Below, one piece after another: positions 44,901 through 53,718 of a stretch of 64,000 nt of DNA. The first letter of the stretch is position 1. Every line of letters begins with the position of its first letter. Source of the stretch: Methylobacterium mesophilicum SR1.6/6 (lineage in GTDB: Bacteria; Pseudomonadota; Alphaproteobacteria; Rhizobiales; Beijerinckiaceae); the NCBI RefSeq assembly GCF_000364445.2, contig NZ_CP043538.1, positions 1,185,612 through 1,249,611 on the forward strand, given 5' to 3'. The position numbers and the translations under genes are program-made. Below the pieces are notes generated by a model, which did no database searches, was not told where the DNA came from, and worked only from the letters and a program-made list of their open reading frames with translations.

Positions 44901-45192
44901 GGTGGAGGCGGCGGTGGAGGCCTGTCGCCTGCGCCTGCGCCCGATCCTGATGACCGCCTTCGCGTTCATCCTCGGCACGCTGCCGCTGGTGATCGCCACC
45001 GGTCCGGGCGCCGAGATGCGCCAGGCGCTCGGAACGGCGGTGTTCTTCGGGATGATCGGCGCGACCTTCTTCGGCCTGTTCCTGACGCCGGTCTTCTACG
45101 TGGTGATCCGCCACTTCTCGAACTGGCTCGGCCGGTTCCGGAAGAAACACACGCACGCCGATCACGGCGGCGGCGCCCCCGCTCACGGCTGA
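41995..45192 (+). CDS. RND multidrug efflux permease (HAE1, AcrB/MexF-like)
   Basis: A 1065-residue inner-membrane proton-driven pump of normal length. It has twelve helices in two repeats with large periplasmic loops. The N-terminal FFVDRPIFASVTSIVFLILG is typical, and the proton-relay Asp pair lies in helix 4 (GIVVDDAIVVVENVER). The second half has FVLGVLLVFLVLAAQYESW-like and GLAAKNAILIVEFA motifs. With the adaptor upstream it probably exports hydrophobic compounds. No TetR-type repressor lies next to it, and none is seen on either strand of the spacer. A long antisense open frame over the gene is a codon-bias artefact. Confidence 0.95.
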   Translation: MRFAHFFVDRPIFASVTSIVFLILGFVAYESLPVSQYPEIVPPTVTVRASYPGANAETVAATIATPIEQEVNGVDNMLYMTSLSTNDGNMLLTVTFKVGTNLDIANVLVQNRLSVAQPRLPPDVRNLGVTVRKASPDLMLVVHLLSPNKTYDQNYLANYIYLNIRDELLRLDGVGDITIFGGNEYAERIWVDPNKLAAYGLSVTDVTSALQEQNVQVAAGQLNGPPAAKNEAFQLVVQSQARFKTPEQFAEVIIKAQDGRLVRVKDIARVEMGQKDYTTNSYLNETPAVGIGAFQRPGTNALDAAASVKKVMEEVKKNFPPDVEYRIAYNPTEFIEESIHEVYKTLFEAVGLVVIVVLVFLQSWRTAIIPVIAIPVSLIGTFAAMAGFGFSLNNLTLFGLVLAIGIVVDDAIVVVENVERNMAEGLSPGDAAHKTMDEVGGAVIAIALVLAAVFVPTAFIPGISGQFYKQFALTIAASTLISAFNSLTLSPALCKLLLVPHHARKEPKFFLTRFVNWLANGFNRAFDATSNAYGRTIRVLTGGVVGIGVMLLVYAAVIAGTLHLAQTTPTGFIPDQDQGYLIGVVQLPSGSSLDRTTDVILRAAKQARTVDGVANAVIIAGFDGATFTNTTNAGVMFLTLKGAKERATQGRSAAVITGDVLKATSDIQEARVIVIPPPPVRGLGNGGGFKMQIESRQSSDIGPLMAAAGEVIGQANQSADVQRVFTTFDNSTPQLFLDIDRTIARMLNVPLANVFSSVQADLGGTYVNDFNTLGRIYQVRLQGDAAFRTSIQDISQIKVRSSTGALVPMGTLASVRDVTGPQIVQRFNLYYSVPVQGVAKPGISTGQALDAMEQIAKKALPEGYSYDWTEIAYQQKAASGTAGAVFALGVLLVFLVLAAQYESWALPLAILLVVPTGVLAALAGVQLRGQDNNILTQIGLIVLIGLAAKNAILIVEFAHDIEQREHRGPVEAAVEACRLRLRPILMTAFAFILGTLPLVIATGPGAEMRQALGTAVFFGMIGATFFGLFLTPVFYVVIRHFSNWLGRFRKKHTHADHGGGAPAHG

Positions 45193-45212
45193 CGCGCCGC
45201 GCTCGAACCCGG

Positions 45213-45249
45213 AAGCCGCGTCCGATCCACGAGGATCAGGCGCGGCTTT
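45213..45249 (+). terminator. Terminator of the efflux operon
   Basis: A 16-bp hairpin with one internal mismatch (45213-45228 with 45233-45248), loop ACGA, ending in CTTT. It begins 21 bases after the pump's stop codon. Confidence 0.75.
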
Positions 45250-45289
45250 CGCGCGACGGTCGGGTCAGTCCGGTGTAGAGGCTCGGCCC

Positions 45290-45817
45290 ATGCATGCCGT
45301 CGGCCGCCTGTTCCTCGGGGCTTTCGCCCTCCTGCTCGCCATTCCGACGGGCCTCGCAGTCCTCGTCTCGGCGCTGCTCGTTGATCCGGCCGCGCAGGCT
45401 TGGCTCACCGGCGGCGCGCTCGCCGGCCTCGACATGGCGCTGTCCGACCTGTCGGCGGGGTTGCCGCCGGAGGGGCTGATCCTATTCGTTGCCGGCCTCG
45501 CCAAGGCCCTGTTCGTCCTTCTGGTCGTGCCTCCGGCCTTCGTCGGCCTCGGCGGCGAGATCCTCGCCCGGCGCGGCCTCCTCTGGTACGGCGCCGGGTG
45601 CGGCCTGCTGACCGCCGCCCTCCCCTGGCTCACCCGCGGCGCCGTGCGCTCCCGCGATACCGGCCGGAATTCCGGTGTCAATCCTGACCTTCTCGCCGCC
45701 GAGGCGCGCCTGACCTTGATCCTCTTCGTCGTCGGAGCCGGCGCGGGACTCGTCTACTGGCTGATCGCCGGACGGAGCGCCGGATTCGTCCGGGAGGCTC
45801 GTGAGGGCGGCGCCTGA
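45290..45817 (+). CDS. Four-helix membrane hypothetical protein
   Basis: A 175-residue protein with four clear membrane helices (about residues 8-30, 64-85, 96-113 and 144-162) and a charged loop between the last two (RSRDTGRNSGVNPDLLAAEA). It has no functional motif. plsC follows closely on the same strand. Confidence 0.65.
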   Translation: MHAVGRLFLGAFALLLAIPTGLAVLVSALLVDPAAQAWLTGGALAGLDMALSDLSAGLPPEGLILFVAGLAKALFVLLVVPPAFVGLGGEILARRGLLWYGAGCGLLTAALPWLTRGAVRSRDTGRNSGVNPDLLAAEARLTLILFVVGAGAGLVYWLIAGRSAGFVREAREGGA

Positions 45818-45903
45818 GCATCGCTTCTCCCGCCCGGCCTCAGTGCCGCTTGGCCATGGACCCACGGGCGCGCTACAGGGGGGCCGCCACGCCGCGGAAT
45901 CCG

Positions 45904-46683
45904 ATGCTCGCCCTGCGCTCCCTCGCCTTCAACCTCTGCTTCTACGCCATGACGACGGTCCTGGCGGTTGCCGGGATGCCCACGCTGATCGCGGGGCGCT
46001 CCGTGCTTCGGCTGGCCCGGGCCTGGGGACGGGCCACGTTGTGGCTGCTGCGAGTGGTTGCGGGTACCCGTGTCGAGTTCCGCGGCCTTGAGAACATCCC
46101 GCCCGGGCCTTTGCTGGTAGCCGCCAAGCATCAGTCGGCTCTGGAGACCCTGGCGCTTTGCACGATCCTGCCGGACTTCGCCTACATCCTGAAAAAGGAA
46201 TTGCTGCTCATCCCCCTGATCGGCTGGTATCTCTCGCGCAGCGGCATGGTCGCGATCGACCGGTCCAAGGGCACACGGGCTATGAGCGCGATGAACGCCG
46301 CCGCCGGCGAGGCGATCCGGAAGGGTCGCCAGCTCATCATCTTCCCGGAGGGTACCCGCCGTCCGGTCGGCGCCGAGCCGGCCTACAAGCAGGGCCTGTC
46401 GCACCTCTACGTGGCGCTGAACGTGCCGTGCCTGCCGGTGGCACTGAACACCGGTCTGTTCTGGTCCCGCAACAGTCTCGTTCGACGGCCCGGCACCGCC
46501 ATCATCGAGTTCCTGCCGCCCATCCCGCCGGGGTTACCCCGGCAGGAATTCCAAGCTCTGGCGCAGGAGCGCCTGGAGACGGCCTCGAACGCACTCGTGG
46601 ACGGCGGCCTCGCGGGTCTCGCCGCCGCCGGCAACCCCGTCCCAGCGGCGGAGGCCCCTGCCGCAGCCGCGCCGCGTCGCTGA
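45904..46683 (+). CDS. plsC: 1-acyl-sn-glycerol-3-phosphate acyltransferase
   Basis: A 259-residue membrane enzyme adding the second acyl chain in phosphatidic-acid synthesis. The acyltransferase motif I is KHQSALE, an HX4E instead of the common HX4D but usual in alphaproteobacteria. FPEGTRRPVGAEPAYKQG (motif III) and VPCLPVALNTG (motif IV) are intact. One or two N-terminal helices precede it. An ATG at 45856 would add 16 residues; I chose MLALRSLAF as the likelier start. Another LPLAT-family role is possible, but the full motif set supports PlsC. Confidence 0.9.
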   Translation: MLALRSLAFNLCFYAMTTVLAVAGMPTLIAGRSVLRLARAWGRATLWLLRVVAGTRVEFRGLENIPPGPLLVAAKHQSALETLALCTILPDFAYILKKELLLIPLIGWYLSRSGMVAIDRSKGTRAMSAMNAAAGEAIRKGRQLIIFPEGTRRPVGAEPAYKQGLSHLYVALNVPCLPVALNTGLFWSRNSLVRRPGTAIIEFLPPIPPGLPRQEFQALAQERLETASNALVDGGLAGLAAAGNPVPAAEAPAAAAPRR

Positions 46684-46822
46684 GGCGTCGGACCTATCGA
46701 CGACGACTGAGGACCACCCGCAACGGGGTGCCCGTCTTGTGGATAGCGTGGGCAACGCCCACATCCTCCTCTAGGAACGTCGCCCTTGACGCCTGTGGAT
46801 ATCGCACGCTAATTTGGAACAA

Positions 46823-47269
46823 ATGGCGAACAGAAGAGCCCTGTCCTGGTCGGCCGCGCTTCGCGACCTGAAGGACGATCGCAACCGGAGGCAGGACGTG
46901 CGTGAAGAACGCCTCAAGACGACCGCGGGTCTGCGCGGATCGCCCGCGCTTCCCCTTTCCGCGTGGCGCGGCCGCTCCGGCCGGCGCTACGTCGTTGGGG
47001 TTCATCCGGCTGGGGGCTTCGACCTCGACGAGATGGCACAGGCCGTGGTGATCGCGGTGCGCCGCGACGACACCGGCATTGCCGAGATGGTTTCGGTCGC
47101 AAATTCCAGCGAGAACCCGCGCGATCATCTGCGGCGGACTTGGCTCGACCGCGTCCGCAGCCGGGGTGCCACCGAGATGCACGTGCATCGCCTAGCCGAG
47201 AACGAGGCTGAGCGGGTTGCGATCGTGGAGGATCTGAAAGTCGATACCGCCGAGCCGGCGCAGGTCTGA
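46823..47269 (+). CDS. Hypothetical basic protein
   Basis: A 148-residue protein with a basic helical N-terminus (RRALSWSAALRDLKDDRNRR) and a beta-rich second half (YVVGVHPAGGFDLDEMAQAV, then AVVIAVRRDDTG). The C-terminus (LAENEAERVAIVEDLKVD) is helical. The family is not recognised; it might be a small cytosolic regulator. The start at 46823 lies just after an A-rich stretch (AACAA). Confidence 0.55.
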   Translation: MANRRALSWSAALRDLKDDRNRRQDVREERLKTTAGLRGSPALPLSAWRGRSGRRYVVGVHPAGGFDLDEMAQAVVIAVRRDDTGIAEMVSVANSSENPRDHLRRTWLDRVRSRGATEMHVHRLAENEAERVAIVEDLKVDTAEPAQV

Positions 47270-47417
47270 TCGAAACATTCGATCGGAACGGCCAGGCTGG
47301 CGGATGAAACGCGCGTCGCTGGTCGACCGGAGGCGCCACCGCCCCAGTTTCGCCCCGTGCGTGGCCTCAAGCCGGGGCTGCGATGTTCCTGCGGGAACGT
47401 GATCGGGAGCGGAATGC

Positions 47418-48524
47418 ATGGTGCAGGATCGGACGCGTCCGGAGGTTGCTCCTCAGACGCCCCCGGCGCGCGGGGCGCGGCGATCCCGGCTCGGGCTGTT
47501 CTTGCCGTACGTCCTGCTCGCCCTCGTGGTGGTAGGTTGGTCGACCGGCTGGTTCTGGATCCGTGAGCGGGCGGCCGGCGAGATCGATGGCTGGATCGCC
47601 CGCGAGGCCGCGGCAGGCCGCACATGGACCTGTGCTGACCGTTCACTCGGCGGTTACCCCTTCCGGATCGAGCTGCGCTGCAGCGCCGTCACCCTGGTAC
47701 GCGCCGACGGGCGCCTCCGCCTGGGCCCGAGCACTGCGGTGGCCCAGATCTACCAGCCCCGCCTCATCGTATTCGAGAGTGCCGGACCGTTCCATGTCGA
47801 GCAGGGCGATCTGACCGGGGATGCCGCCTGGAAGAACCTGCAGGGTAGCTTCCACGGCGCGGCGGATGGATTCACCCGGGCGTCGCTGGTGGTCGATGCG
47901 CCCAATGTCACGGTGAAGGGGGCGGAGCCAAGCCCCATCGCGGTTTCGGGCAAGCATCTGGAACTGCATGCACGGCCGAGTCCCGGCCGCTATGAATCGG
48001 ATGGCGCCGTCGATCTCAGCCTGCGCCTGAACCACGCGGAGGCGCCGCAGCTCGACGCACTCACCGGTACGCAGGATCCGGCAAACGTCGCCCTCGACGC
48101 GACGCTCACGCAGGCCATAGTGCTGCGCACCGGCACGGTGGCACGCGAACTTGAGCGGTGGCGTCAGGCCGGCGGCACCCTCGATCTTACCGCACTCTCC
48201 CTGTCCAAGGGGGCGCAGCGGGTCCAGGCGAAGGGCACGCTCGCCCTTGACGGCGCTCACCGCCCGGCGGGGCAGATCGACCTCCGGGCCGCCGGCGTCG
48301 ACGCGCTGGTGGGCGGCATCGTCGGCCAGCGGTTCGGTTCCGACAGGGGCGCCCTGGTGGGACAGCTGGTCGGCGGCCTCCTGGGCCTAGGCCAGCGCCC
48401 GGATCGGGACGCTCCGACCGACGCGCCGCCGCTGAAGGCGCTTCCGCCGCTGCGCCTCGTCGACGGGAAGATCGTGTTCAGTGGTTTCCCGATCCCGAAC
48501 GTCGTCGTGCCACCACTATACTGA
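47418..48524 (+). CDS. DUF2125-family periplasmic protein
   Basis: A 368-residue protein anchored by one N-terminal helix (about residues 27-47: LFLPYVLLALVVVGWSTGWF). A large beta-rich periplasmic body opens with RTWTCADRSLGGYPFRIELRCS, the DUF2125 hallmark, and ends in FSGFPIPNVVVPPLY. The family is confined largely to alphaproteobacteria, next to unrelated genes, and its role is unknown; lipid or envelope homeostasis is sometimes proposed from the AsmA-like fold. trpF begins 60 bases after its stop. Confidence 0.85.
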   Translation: MVQDRTRPEVAPQTPPARGARRSRLGLFLPYVLLALVVVGWSTGWFWIRERAAGEIDGWIAREAAAGRTWTCADRSLGGYPFRIELRCSAVTLVRADGRLRLGPSTAVAQIYQPRLIVFESAGPFHVEQGDLTGDAAWKNLQGSFHGAADGFTRASLVVDAPNVTVKGAEPSPIAVSGKHLELHARPSPGRYESDGAVDLSLRLNHAEAPQLDALTGTQDPANVALDATLTQAIVLRTGTVARELERWRQAGGTLDLTALSLSKGAQRVQAKGTLALDGAHRPAGQIDLRAAGVDALVGGIVGQRFGSDRGALVGQLVGGLLGLGQRPDRDAPTDAPPLKALPPLRLVDGKIVFSGFPIPNVVVPPLY

Positions 48525-48584
48525 AGGGCGGCCGCGCGGTGCATGGCGGCTGATCGGCGCCGCGCAATCCGCTATAGGAGCCCC

Positions 48585-49265
48585 ATGTCTCCCGAGTCCC
48601 CCACTTCGGCCCGTGTGAAGATCTGCGGGCTCAGCACCGAAGCGACTCTCACCGCCGCGCTGGAGGCCGGGGCGGACTGGATCGGCCTCGTGCATTTTCC
48701 GCGCAGTCCGCGGCATGTGACGTTGGCGCAGGCCGCTACCCTGTCGGTCCTGGCGCGCGGGCGGGCCGAGCGTGTGGTCCTGCTGGTCGATCCGGACGAT
48801 GATGTGATCGCTGCGGCCGTCGCCGCCGTGGATCCGGACCTGATCCAGCTCCACGGCCGCGAGAGTCCCGCGCGCGTGGCCGCGATCCGGGCCCTCGCCG
48901 GCCGTCCGGTGATGAAGGCGCTCGGCATCGCGACCAGAGCGGATCTCGCGGTCTTGCACGACTATGCGTCGGTGGCCGACCGGATCCTCCTCGATGCCAA
49001 GGCGCCGCCGGACGCGGCGCTGCCCGGCGGCAACGGTCGCCGCTTCGACTGGGAGATCCTGCGCGGTGCCGCTCTTCCACCCGGCACGATGCTGTCGGGT
49101 GGCCTCGACGCCGGGAACGTGGCCGAGGCCCTAATGCGGACAGGGATCGGCGCAGTCGATGTCTCTTCGGGGGTCGAAGTGGCGCCCGGCGTGAAGGATC
49201 CGGATAAAATCGCGGCCTTCGTGATGGCCGCGCGCGCCGGCATGAACCTGCCGGTGACGCGTTAG
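48585..49265 (+). CDS. trpF: Phosphoribosylanthranilate isomerase
   Basis: A 226-residue TIM-barrel enzyme of tryptophan synthesis converting PRA to CdRP. The catalytic Cys is in VKICGLS near residue 14, and the catalytic Asp is probably in LLDAKAPPD near residue 140. GLDAGNV and VDVSSGVEVAPGVKDPDKI bind phosphate at the barrel end. Its GGAG ribosome site is near-ideal. trpB does not follow; a convergent lapA does instead, so trpF is separated from the rest of the trp genes. Confidence 0.95.
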   Translation: MSPESPTSARVKICGLSTEATLTAALEAGADWIGLVHFPRSPRHVTLAQAATLSVLARGRAERVVLLVDPDDDVIAAAVAAVDPDLIQLHGRESPARVAAIRALAGRPVMKALGIATRADLAVLHDYASVADRILLDAKAPPDAALPGGNGRRFDWEILRGAALPPGTMLSGGLDAGNVAEALMRTGIGAVDVSSGVEVAPGVKDPDKIAAFVMAARAGMNLPVTR

Positions 49266-49419
49266 CGGGTTCAGGAGTCGTCCGCCACCGGATCAGGGAA
49301 CGGTCGCAGGCCAAGCCCGTGCCGAACGCGACGAGCCCCGCTCTCCTGTAAGCACGAGGGGGATCGTCGCGGCTGGGGCACCCGCTGTCCGGCCCCACGC
49401 AACCTGACCGGCAATCGCC

Positions 49420-49788
49420 CTAGCGCGGTGCCGGCAGGGCTGCGCGGCCTGTATTCGGCACCGTGTAGGCGCCGGACGTCTCGCTCTCCGGTGCGTAGGT
49501 CCGCAACCGCGTGGCTTCGCGCTCGTAGCGGACCGCCTCGCGGCGATGGTAGCGCGCCCGCGCCCGGGTCTTGCCCTGACCGAGCCAAGTGAAGATGCCG
49601 CCGACCACGATGCCGAGCGCCACTGCGCCGAACAGGATCGCGTAGAGAGGCAGGTCGACGCTGAAGACGGGCGCGTCCGGGTTGAATGGGTCTAACGAGA
49701 GCCGTACTGGCGCGCGGTTGGCGACCGCCAGCAGGATCACCACGGCCGCGATCGGCAGGAGCACGAGGCTCTTCAGAAAACGGATCAT
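49420..49788 (-). CDS. lapA: LapA-domain (DUF1049) membrane protein
   Basis: A 122-residue protein with two helices (residues 6-24 and 47-69) and a basic helical C-terminus. VILLAVANRAPVRLSLDPFN is the typical LapA strand between the helices. It follows ihfB by 18 bases on the same strand, the usual Rhizobiales order. Its E. coli namesake helps control lipopolysaccharide assembly together with LapB. The 154 bases between it and trpF contain no gene. Confidence 0.85.
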   Translation of the reverse strand: MIRFLKSLVLLPIAAVVILLAVANRAPVRLSLDPFNPDAPVFSVDLPLYAILFGAVALGIVVGGIFTWLGQGKTRARARYHRREAVRYEREATRLRTYAPESETSGAYTVPNTGRAALPAPR

Positions 49789-49806
49789 CGCGCTCTCAGG
49801 TCCTTC

Positions 49807-50118
49807 CTACTCGGCGGCCGAGGCGGTCTCGCCGATGCCCGCCGCGTTAAGGCGTTGGCGCATCTCCTTGCCGGTCTTGAACACGGGGATCGCCTTCTCG
49901 GACACGGCAACGGCGGCACCCGTGCGTGGGTTGCGTCCCCTGCGCGCCTCTCGGCGCTTCACCGAAAAGGCGCCGAAGCCGCGCAGCTCCACCCGGTCGC
50001 CGCGGGCCAGCGCGTCGGAGATGGTGTCGAGGATGGCGTTGACCAGGATCTCCACGTCACGCTGGTAGAGATGCGGGTTCTGCTCGGCGATCTTGAGGAC
50101 GAGCTCCGACTTGATCAT
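49807..50118 (-). CDS. ihfB: Integration host factor beta subunit
   Basis: A 103-residue DNA-bending histone-like protein that pairs with IhfA. The DNA-binding arm has the [30 protein letters not shown] signature, with the intercalating Pro, and the N-terminal helices begin [19 protein letters not shown]-terminal Ala/Glu tail of 10 residues is extra. It sits between sppA and lapA, downstream of rpsA, a strongly conserved arrangement. Confidence 0.96.
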   Translation of the reverse strand: MIKSELVLKIAEQNPHLYQRDVEILVNAILDTISDALARGDRVELRGFGAFSVKRREARRGRNPRTGAAVAVSEKAIPVFKTGKEMRQRLNAAGIGETASAAE

Positions 50119-50168
50119 GGCGTCTGGTCTTCTCGCGGGATCGGGGCGGGCTACGTGAGAGCGCGGGG

Positions 50169-51131
50169 TCAGGGTTCCGGACGCCAGAGGGCGAGGAGGC
50201 CGCCGCGGGCAGCTTGCGCCTCCGCGCCGACGGTCCGGATCCGGGCCGCGAGGCCGTCGAGGCCCAGGAGATCGGCGCCGACGCCGGCCGCCGACCAGAG
50301 GGAGAAATCGCTCTCCGACCGCGGCTTCCAGTCCTTAACGGGGAGGTCCTTCGGGACCCCGCGGGCGCTCTCGAGCCACGCCACGGCCTGTCGCTCGCTG
50401 CCGAGTTCGTCCACGAGCTTCAGAGGCACGCTCTGGCGCCCGCTGAACACGCGGCCGTCCGAGACCGTGCTGAGCTGGTTTGGATCCATGCCCCGGCGCT
50501 CGGCCACGAGGCCTTTGAACCACGCGTAGGTGTCGCCGACCACGGCGGCGAGCGCCGCGCGCGCCTCCGGCGAGGTCGGGGTGAAGCCCGACGGCTCGGC
50601 CTTCAGCGGCGAGGATTTCACGGATTCGACCTTGACCCCGACCTTGTCGAGGAGCCCCGAGACGTCCGGGTACTGGAACAGCACGCCGATCGAGCCGACG
50701 AGGCTGGTCTCGCGCGCCACGATGTGGTCGGCCGCGATGGCGGTAATGTAGGCGCCGGATGCGGCGGTGCCGTCCACGAAGGCGACGATCGGCTTCTTGG
50801 CAGCCAGCGCCCGCAGGTTTCGGAAGATCTCCTCCGAGCCTGTGGTGGTGCCGCCGGGCGAGTTGATCGAGACGACCACGCCCTTCACGGCGTCGGCATC
50901 GCCGACCCGCTTCATCAGCTTGGCGGTGGCCTCGCTGCCGGCGATGAAGCCCGAGACGGAGATGCGGGCGATCTGCGGCCGCACCGCGAACGCGCCCTCC
51001 GCGCCGGTCCGGACGCGGTAGCCGAGGGCGCCGACCGCGACGATCAGACCGCCGATCCCGAGCACGCGCCACAGGGACAGCCTGCGGCGCAGGCGCCGCC
51101 GGTCAATCAGCAGTTCGGCGTCGGCTGCCAT
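50169..51131 (-). CDS. sppA: Signal peptide peptidase SppA
   Basis: A 320-residue, short (single-domain) SppA. An N-terminal basic segment and membrane helix (residues 21-41: [16 protein letters not shown]) precede a Ser/Lys protease fold. The Ser nucleophile lies in [11 protein letters not shown] near residue 131. The Lys base may be in the region [19 protein letters not shown] or just beyond, near residue 180. It degrades cleaved signal peptides in the membrane. Coding strand and order fit rpsA-sppA-ihfB. The ATG at 51131 was chosen because the frame upstream has no support. Confidence 0.9.
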   Translation of the reverse strand: MAADAELLIDRRRLRRRLSLWRVLGIGGLIVAVGALGYRVRTGAEGAFAVRPQIARISVSGFIAGSEATAKLMKRVGDADAVKGVVVSINSPGGTTTGSEEIFRNLRALAAKKPIVAFVDGTAASGAYITAIAADHIVARETSLVGSIGVLFQYPDVSGLLDKVGVKVESVKSSPLKAEPSGFTPTSPEARAALAAVVGDTYAWFKGLVAERRGMDPNQLSTVSDGRVFSGRQSVPLKLVDELGSERQAVAWLESARGVPKDLPVKDWKPRSESDFSLWSAAGVGADLLGLDGLAARIRTVGAEAQAARGGLLALWRPEP

Positions 51132-51381
51132 GCGGTCGCTTCCCTTCAAGCCCCCGGCCGGCCCCGCGACGGGGTGCGGGAGCACGCCCCAAGCCGGGCA
51201 AGTCCTTGGTTTCCTTCGGCTCGCCCGGTCCGCGCCGGGTGAGGCCGGTGTTCTAGAGCATTTTTCGCGGAGGTGGATACGGGGCGGGCGAAGAAAATGA
51301 CGGCACTGCCCATCCCTGTCGCGCCGGATGCCGGCCGACCCGGACGTTATCCGCTGGCGACAACCTTGAATTGGCGGATGG

Positions 51382-51419
51382 AAAAAAGAACCCGCGCCGG
51401 ACCTGGGTCCGGCGCGGGT
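51382..51419 (-). terminator. Strong terminator of rpsA
   Basis: Read on the minus strand: a GC-rich stem of up to 14 bp (51390-51403 with 51406-51419; the innermost pairs must open into a loop), then TTCTTTTTTC. It lies 49 bases after the rpsA stop and separates rpsA from sppA. Confidence 0.88.
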
Positions 51420-51467
51420 CTGAACGTTGAGGCTATACCGCCCGGACTGGCCGGGCGGCCGTTGCCA

Positions 51468-53180
51468 TCACTCGTCGTCGGAGCGCTTCTTGTTGAAGGC
51501 GGCGCCGAGGATGTCGCCGAGCGAGGCGCCCGAATCGGCGGAGCCGAACTGGGCCATCGCTTCCTTCTCCTCGGCGACCTCGAGGGCCTTGATCGAGACC
51601 TGCACGCGGCGGGCCTTCCGGTCGAACTGGACGACGCGGGCGTCGAACTTCTCGCCGGTGGCGAAGCGCTCGGGGCGCTGGTCGCCGCGGTCGCGGGCGA
51701 GCTCGGCGCGGCGGATGAAGGTCTGCATGTCGGTGTCGACGATCTTCACCTCGACGCCGGCATCCTTCACCTCGACCACCTCGCAGGTGACGATCTGGCC
51801 CTTCTTGATCTCGCCGGCCTCGGCGAAGGGGTCACCGCCGAGCTGCTTCACGCCCAGCGAGATCCGCTCCTTCTCGACGTCGACGTCGAGAACCTGGGCG
51901 CGGACCATGTCGCCCTTCTTGAACTCCTCGATGACCTGCTCGCCGGGACGGTTCCAGTCGAGATCCGACAGGTGGACCATGCCGTCGACGTCGCCTTCGA
52001 GGCCGATGAACAGGCCGAACTCGGTCTTGTTCTTGACCTCGCCCTCGACCTCGGAGCCGACCGGGTGCTTCTCGGCGAAGGCCTCCCAGGGGTTCTGCAG
52101 GGTCTGCTTGAGGCCCAGGCTGATGCGGCGCTTGACCGGATCGACCTCCAGGATCTGAACCTCGACCTCCTGGGAGGTGGAGACGATCTTGCCCGGATGG
52201 ACGTTCTTCTTGGTCCAGCTCATCTCGGAGACGTGGATCAGGCCCTCGATCCCCGGCTCCAGCTCCACGAAGGCGCCGTAGTCGGTGATGTTGGTCACGC
52301 GGCCCTTGAGCTTGGCGCCCTCGGGGTAGCGGGCGGCGATGCCCTCCCACGGATCGGCCAGCAGCTGCTTGATGCCGAGCGAGATGCGGTGCGTCTCGTG
52401 GTTGATCTTGATGATCTTGACCTTGACCGTCTGGCCGATGGTCACGACCTCGGACGGGTGGTTCACGCGGCGCCACGCCATGTCGGTGACATGCAGCAGG
52501 CCGTCGATCCCGCCGAGGTCGACGAAGGCGCCGTACTCGGTGATGTTCTTGACGACGCCGTCGATGACCTGACCTTCCTCAAGGTTGGCCACCAGCTCCG
52601 AGCGCTGCTCGGCGCGGCTCTCCTCGAGCACGGTCCGGCGCGACACGACGATGTTGCCGCGGCGGCGATCCATCTTGAGGATCTGGAACGGCTGCGGGGT
52701 GCCCAGCAGCGGGGTGACGTCGCGGACCGGGCGGATGTCGACCTGCGAACGCGGCAGGAACGCCACGGCGCCGTCGAGGTCGACCGTGTAGCCGCCCTTG
52801 ACCTGGTTGAAGATCGTGCCGGTAACGCGGTCGTTGTTCTCGAACGACTTCTCGAGCTTGACCCAGCTCTCCTCGCGGCGCGCCTTGTCGCGCGAGATCA
52901 CGGCCTCGCCAAGCGCGTTCTCGATCCGGTCGACGTAGACCTCGACCTCGTCGCCGACCTTCAGCTCGCCCTCGCGGCCGGGACCGGTGAATTCCTTGAG
53001 CGCGACACGGCCTTCCGTCTTGGCGCCGATGTCGATGACGGCCACGTCCTTCTCGATCGCGACGACGCGACCCTTGACGACGGACCCTTCAGTGATCTCG
53101 TGTTCGAGGAAGCTCTCCTCGAGGAGGGCTGCGAAATCCTCGCGGCTCGGGCCACGCCCCAGAGCGGTACCTGCGGTCAT
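51468..53180 (-). CDS. rpsA: 30S ribosomal protein S1
   Basis: A 570-residue protein with six S1 RNA-binding repeats. The first two bind the ribosome (residues about 30-180), and the four conserved repeats carry signatures such as YGAFVDLGGIDGLLHVTDMAW, YGAFVELEPGIEGLIHVSEMSW and FGLFIGLEGDVDGMVHLSDLDW. It unwinds structured leaders during initiation. The ATG at 53180 opens a Thr/Ala-rich lead. A strong terminator lies downstream. Length is typical of alphaproteobacteria. Confidence 0.97.
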   Translation of the reverse strand: MTAGTALGRGPSREDFAALLEESFLEHEITEGSVVKGRVVAIEKDVAVIDIGAKTEGRVALKEFTGPGREGELKVGDEVEVYVDRIENALGEAVISRDKARREESWVKLEKSFENNDRVTGTIFNQVKGGYTVDLDGAVAFLPRSQVDIRPVRDVTPLLGTPQPFQILKMDRRRGNIVVSRRTVLEESRAEQRSELVANLEEGQVIDGVVKNITEYGAFVDLGGIDGLLHVTDMAWRRVNHPSEVVTIGQTVKVKIIKINHETHRISLGIKQLLADPWEGIAARYPEGAKLKGRVTNITDYGAFVELEPGIEGLIHVSEMSWTKKNVHPGKIVSTSQEVEVQILEVDPVKRRISLGLKQTLQNPWEAFAEKHPVGSEVEGEVKNKTEFGLFIGLEGDVDGMVHLSDLDWNRPGEQVIEEFKKGDMVRAQVLDVDVEKERISLGVKQLGGDPFAEAGEIKKGQIVTCEVVEVKDAGVEVKIVDTDMQTFIRRAELARDRGDQRPERFATGEKFDARVVQFDRKARRVQVSIKALEVAEEKEAMAQFGSADSGASLGDILGAAFNKKRSDDE

Positions 53181-53718
53181 TCTGTCTCCTGAACGGCCTC
53201 CGGCGGAGGCCCGTTGCGTCGGCGGCTCGCGTTGCAGGCACCCCCGCTCGCCGCGGCCTTCCCGGAGTCTTTCGGGAGAGGCGGCCGGTCCCGCGGGACC
53301 CGGCTTGCCGACGCGTCGATACGGATGACGAGGGCGGTCCATCCGGGGTTCGGCGGGCGACGAGCGCGCGCGAGCATGTCCGGAAAGACCGGCGTGCCAT
53401 ACAGCAACGGCCCTGTGACTTCAACCGAAAGGGATTTTCGGCGCTGGACCGCGTGACGAGACCGCGGCCACGTGCCAGTCTTGCCTCGGGCCGGATCGCC
53501 GCGATACGTCCGCGAACCGGAGCCGTGTCCCGGCTTCCTGCGGTTCGGCCTCCTGCAAGGTCCGTCGTGTTAGCCGACCGGCGCCGGTGCGGGGCTCGAC
53601 CGTCCGCGGACCGTTATGGGGGAAGAGAACGTGTCGCGCTTCGATGTCAGGCCCCGCTCGGACGGCCGGTCAGCCCCCTCATCGATCCCGACCGCGTGGT
53701 GCGAGGCCTGAGGGTCCG
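53181..53718. other. Divergent intergenic region of rpsA and the Crp/Fnr gene
   Basis: A 538-base spacer. The usual upstream neighbour of rpsA (cmk) is not here. The spacer must contain the rpsA promoter and leader, plus that of the regulator. No convincing box, operator or small gene was found by eye. Open frames crossing it are GC-rich noise. Confidence 0.45.

Noticed and set aside
41980..45186. 1068-residue antisense protein over the RND pump
   Set aside because: It is the antisense shadow of a high-GC coding gene, with His/Asp/Arg-rich composition and no family.
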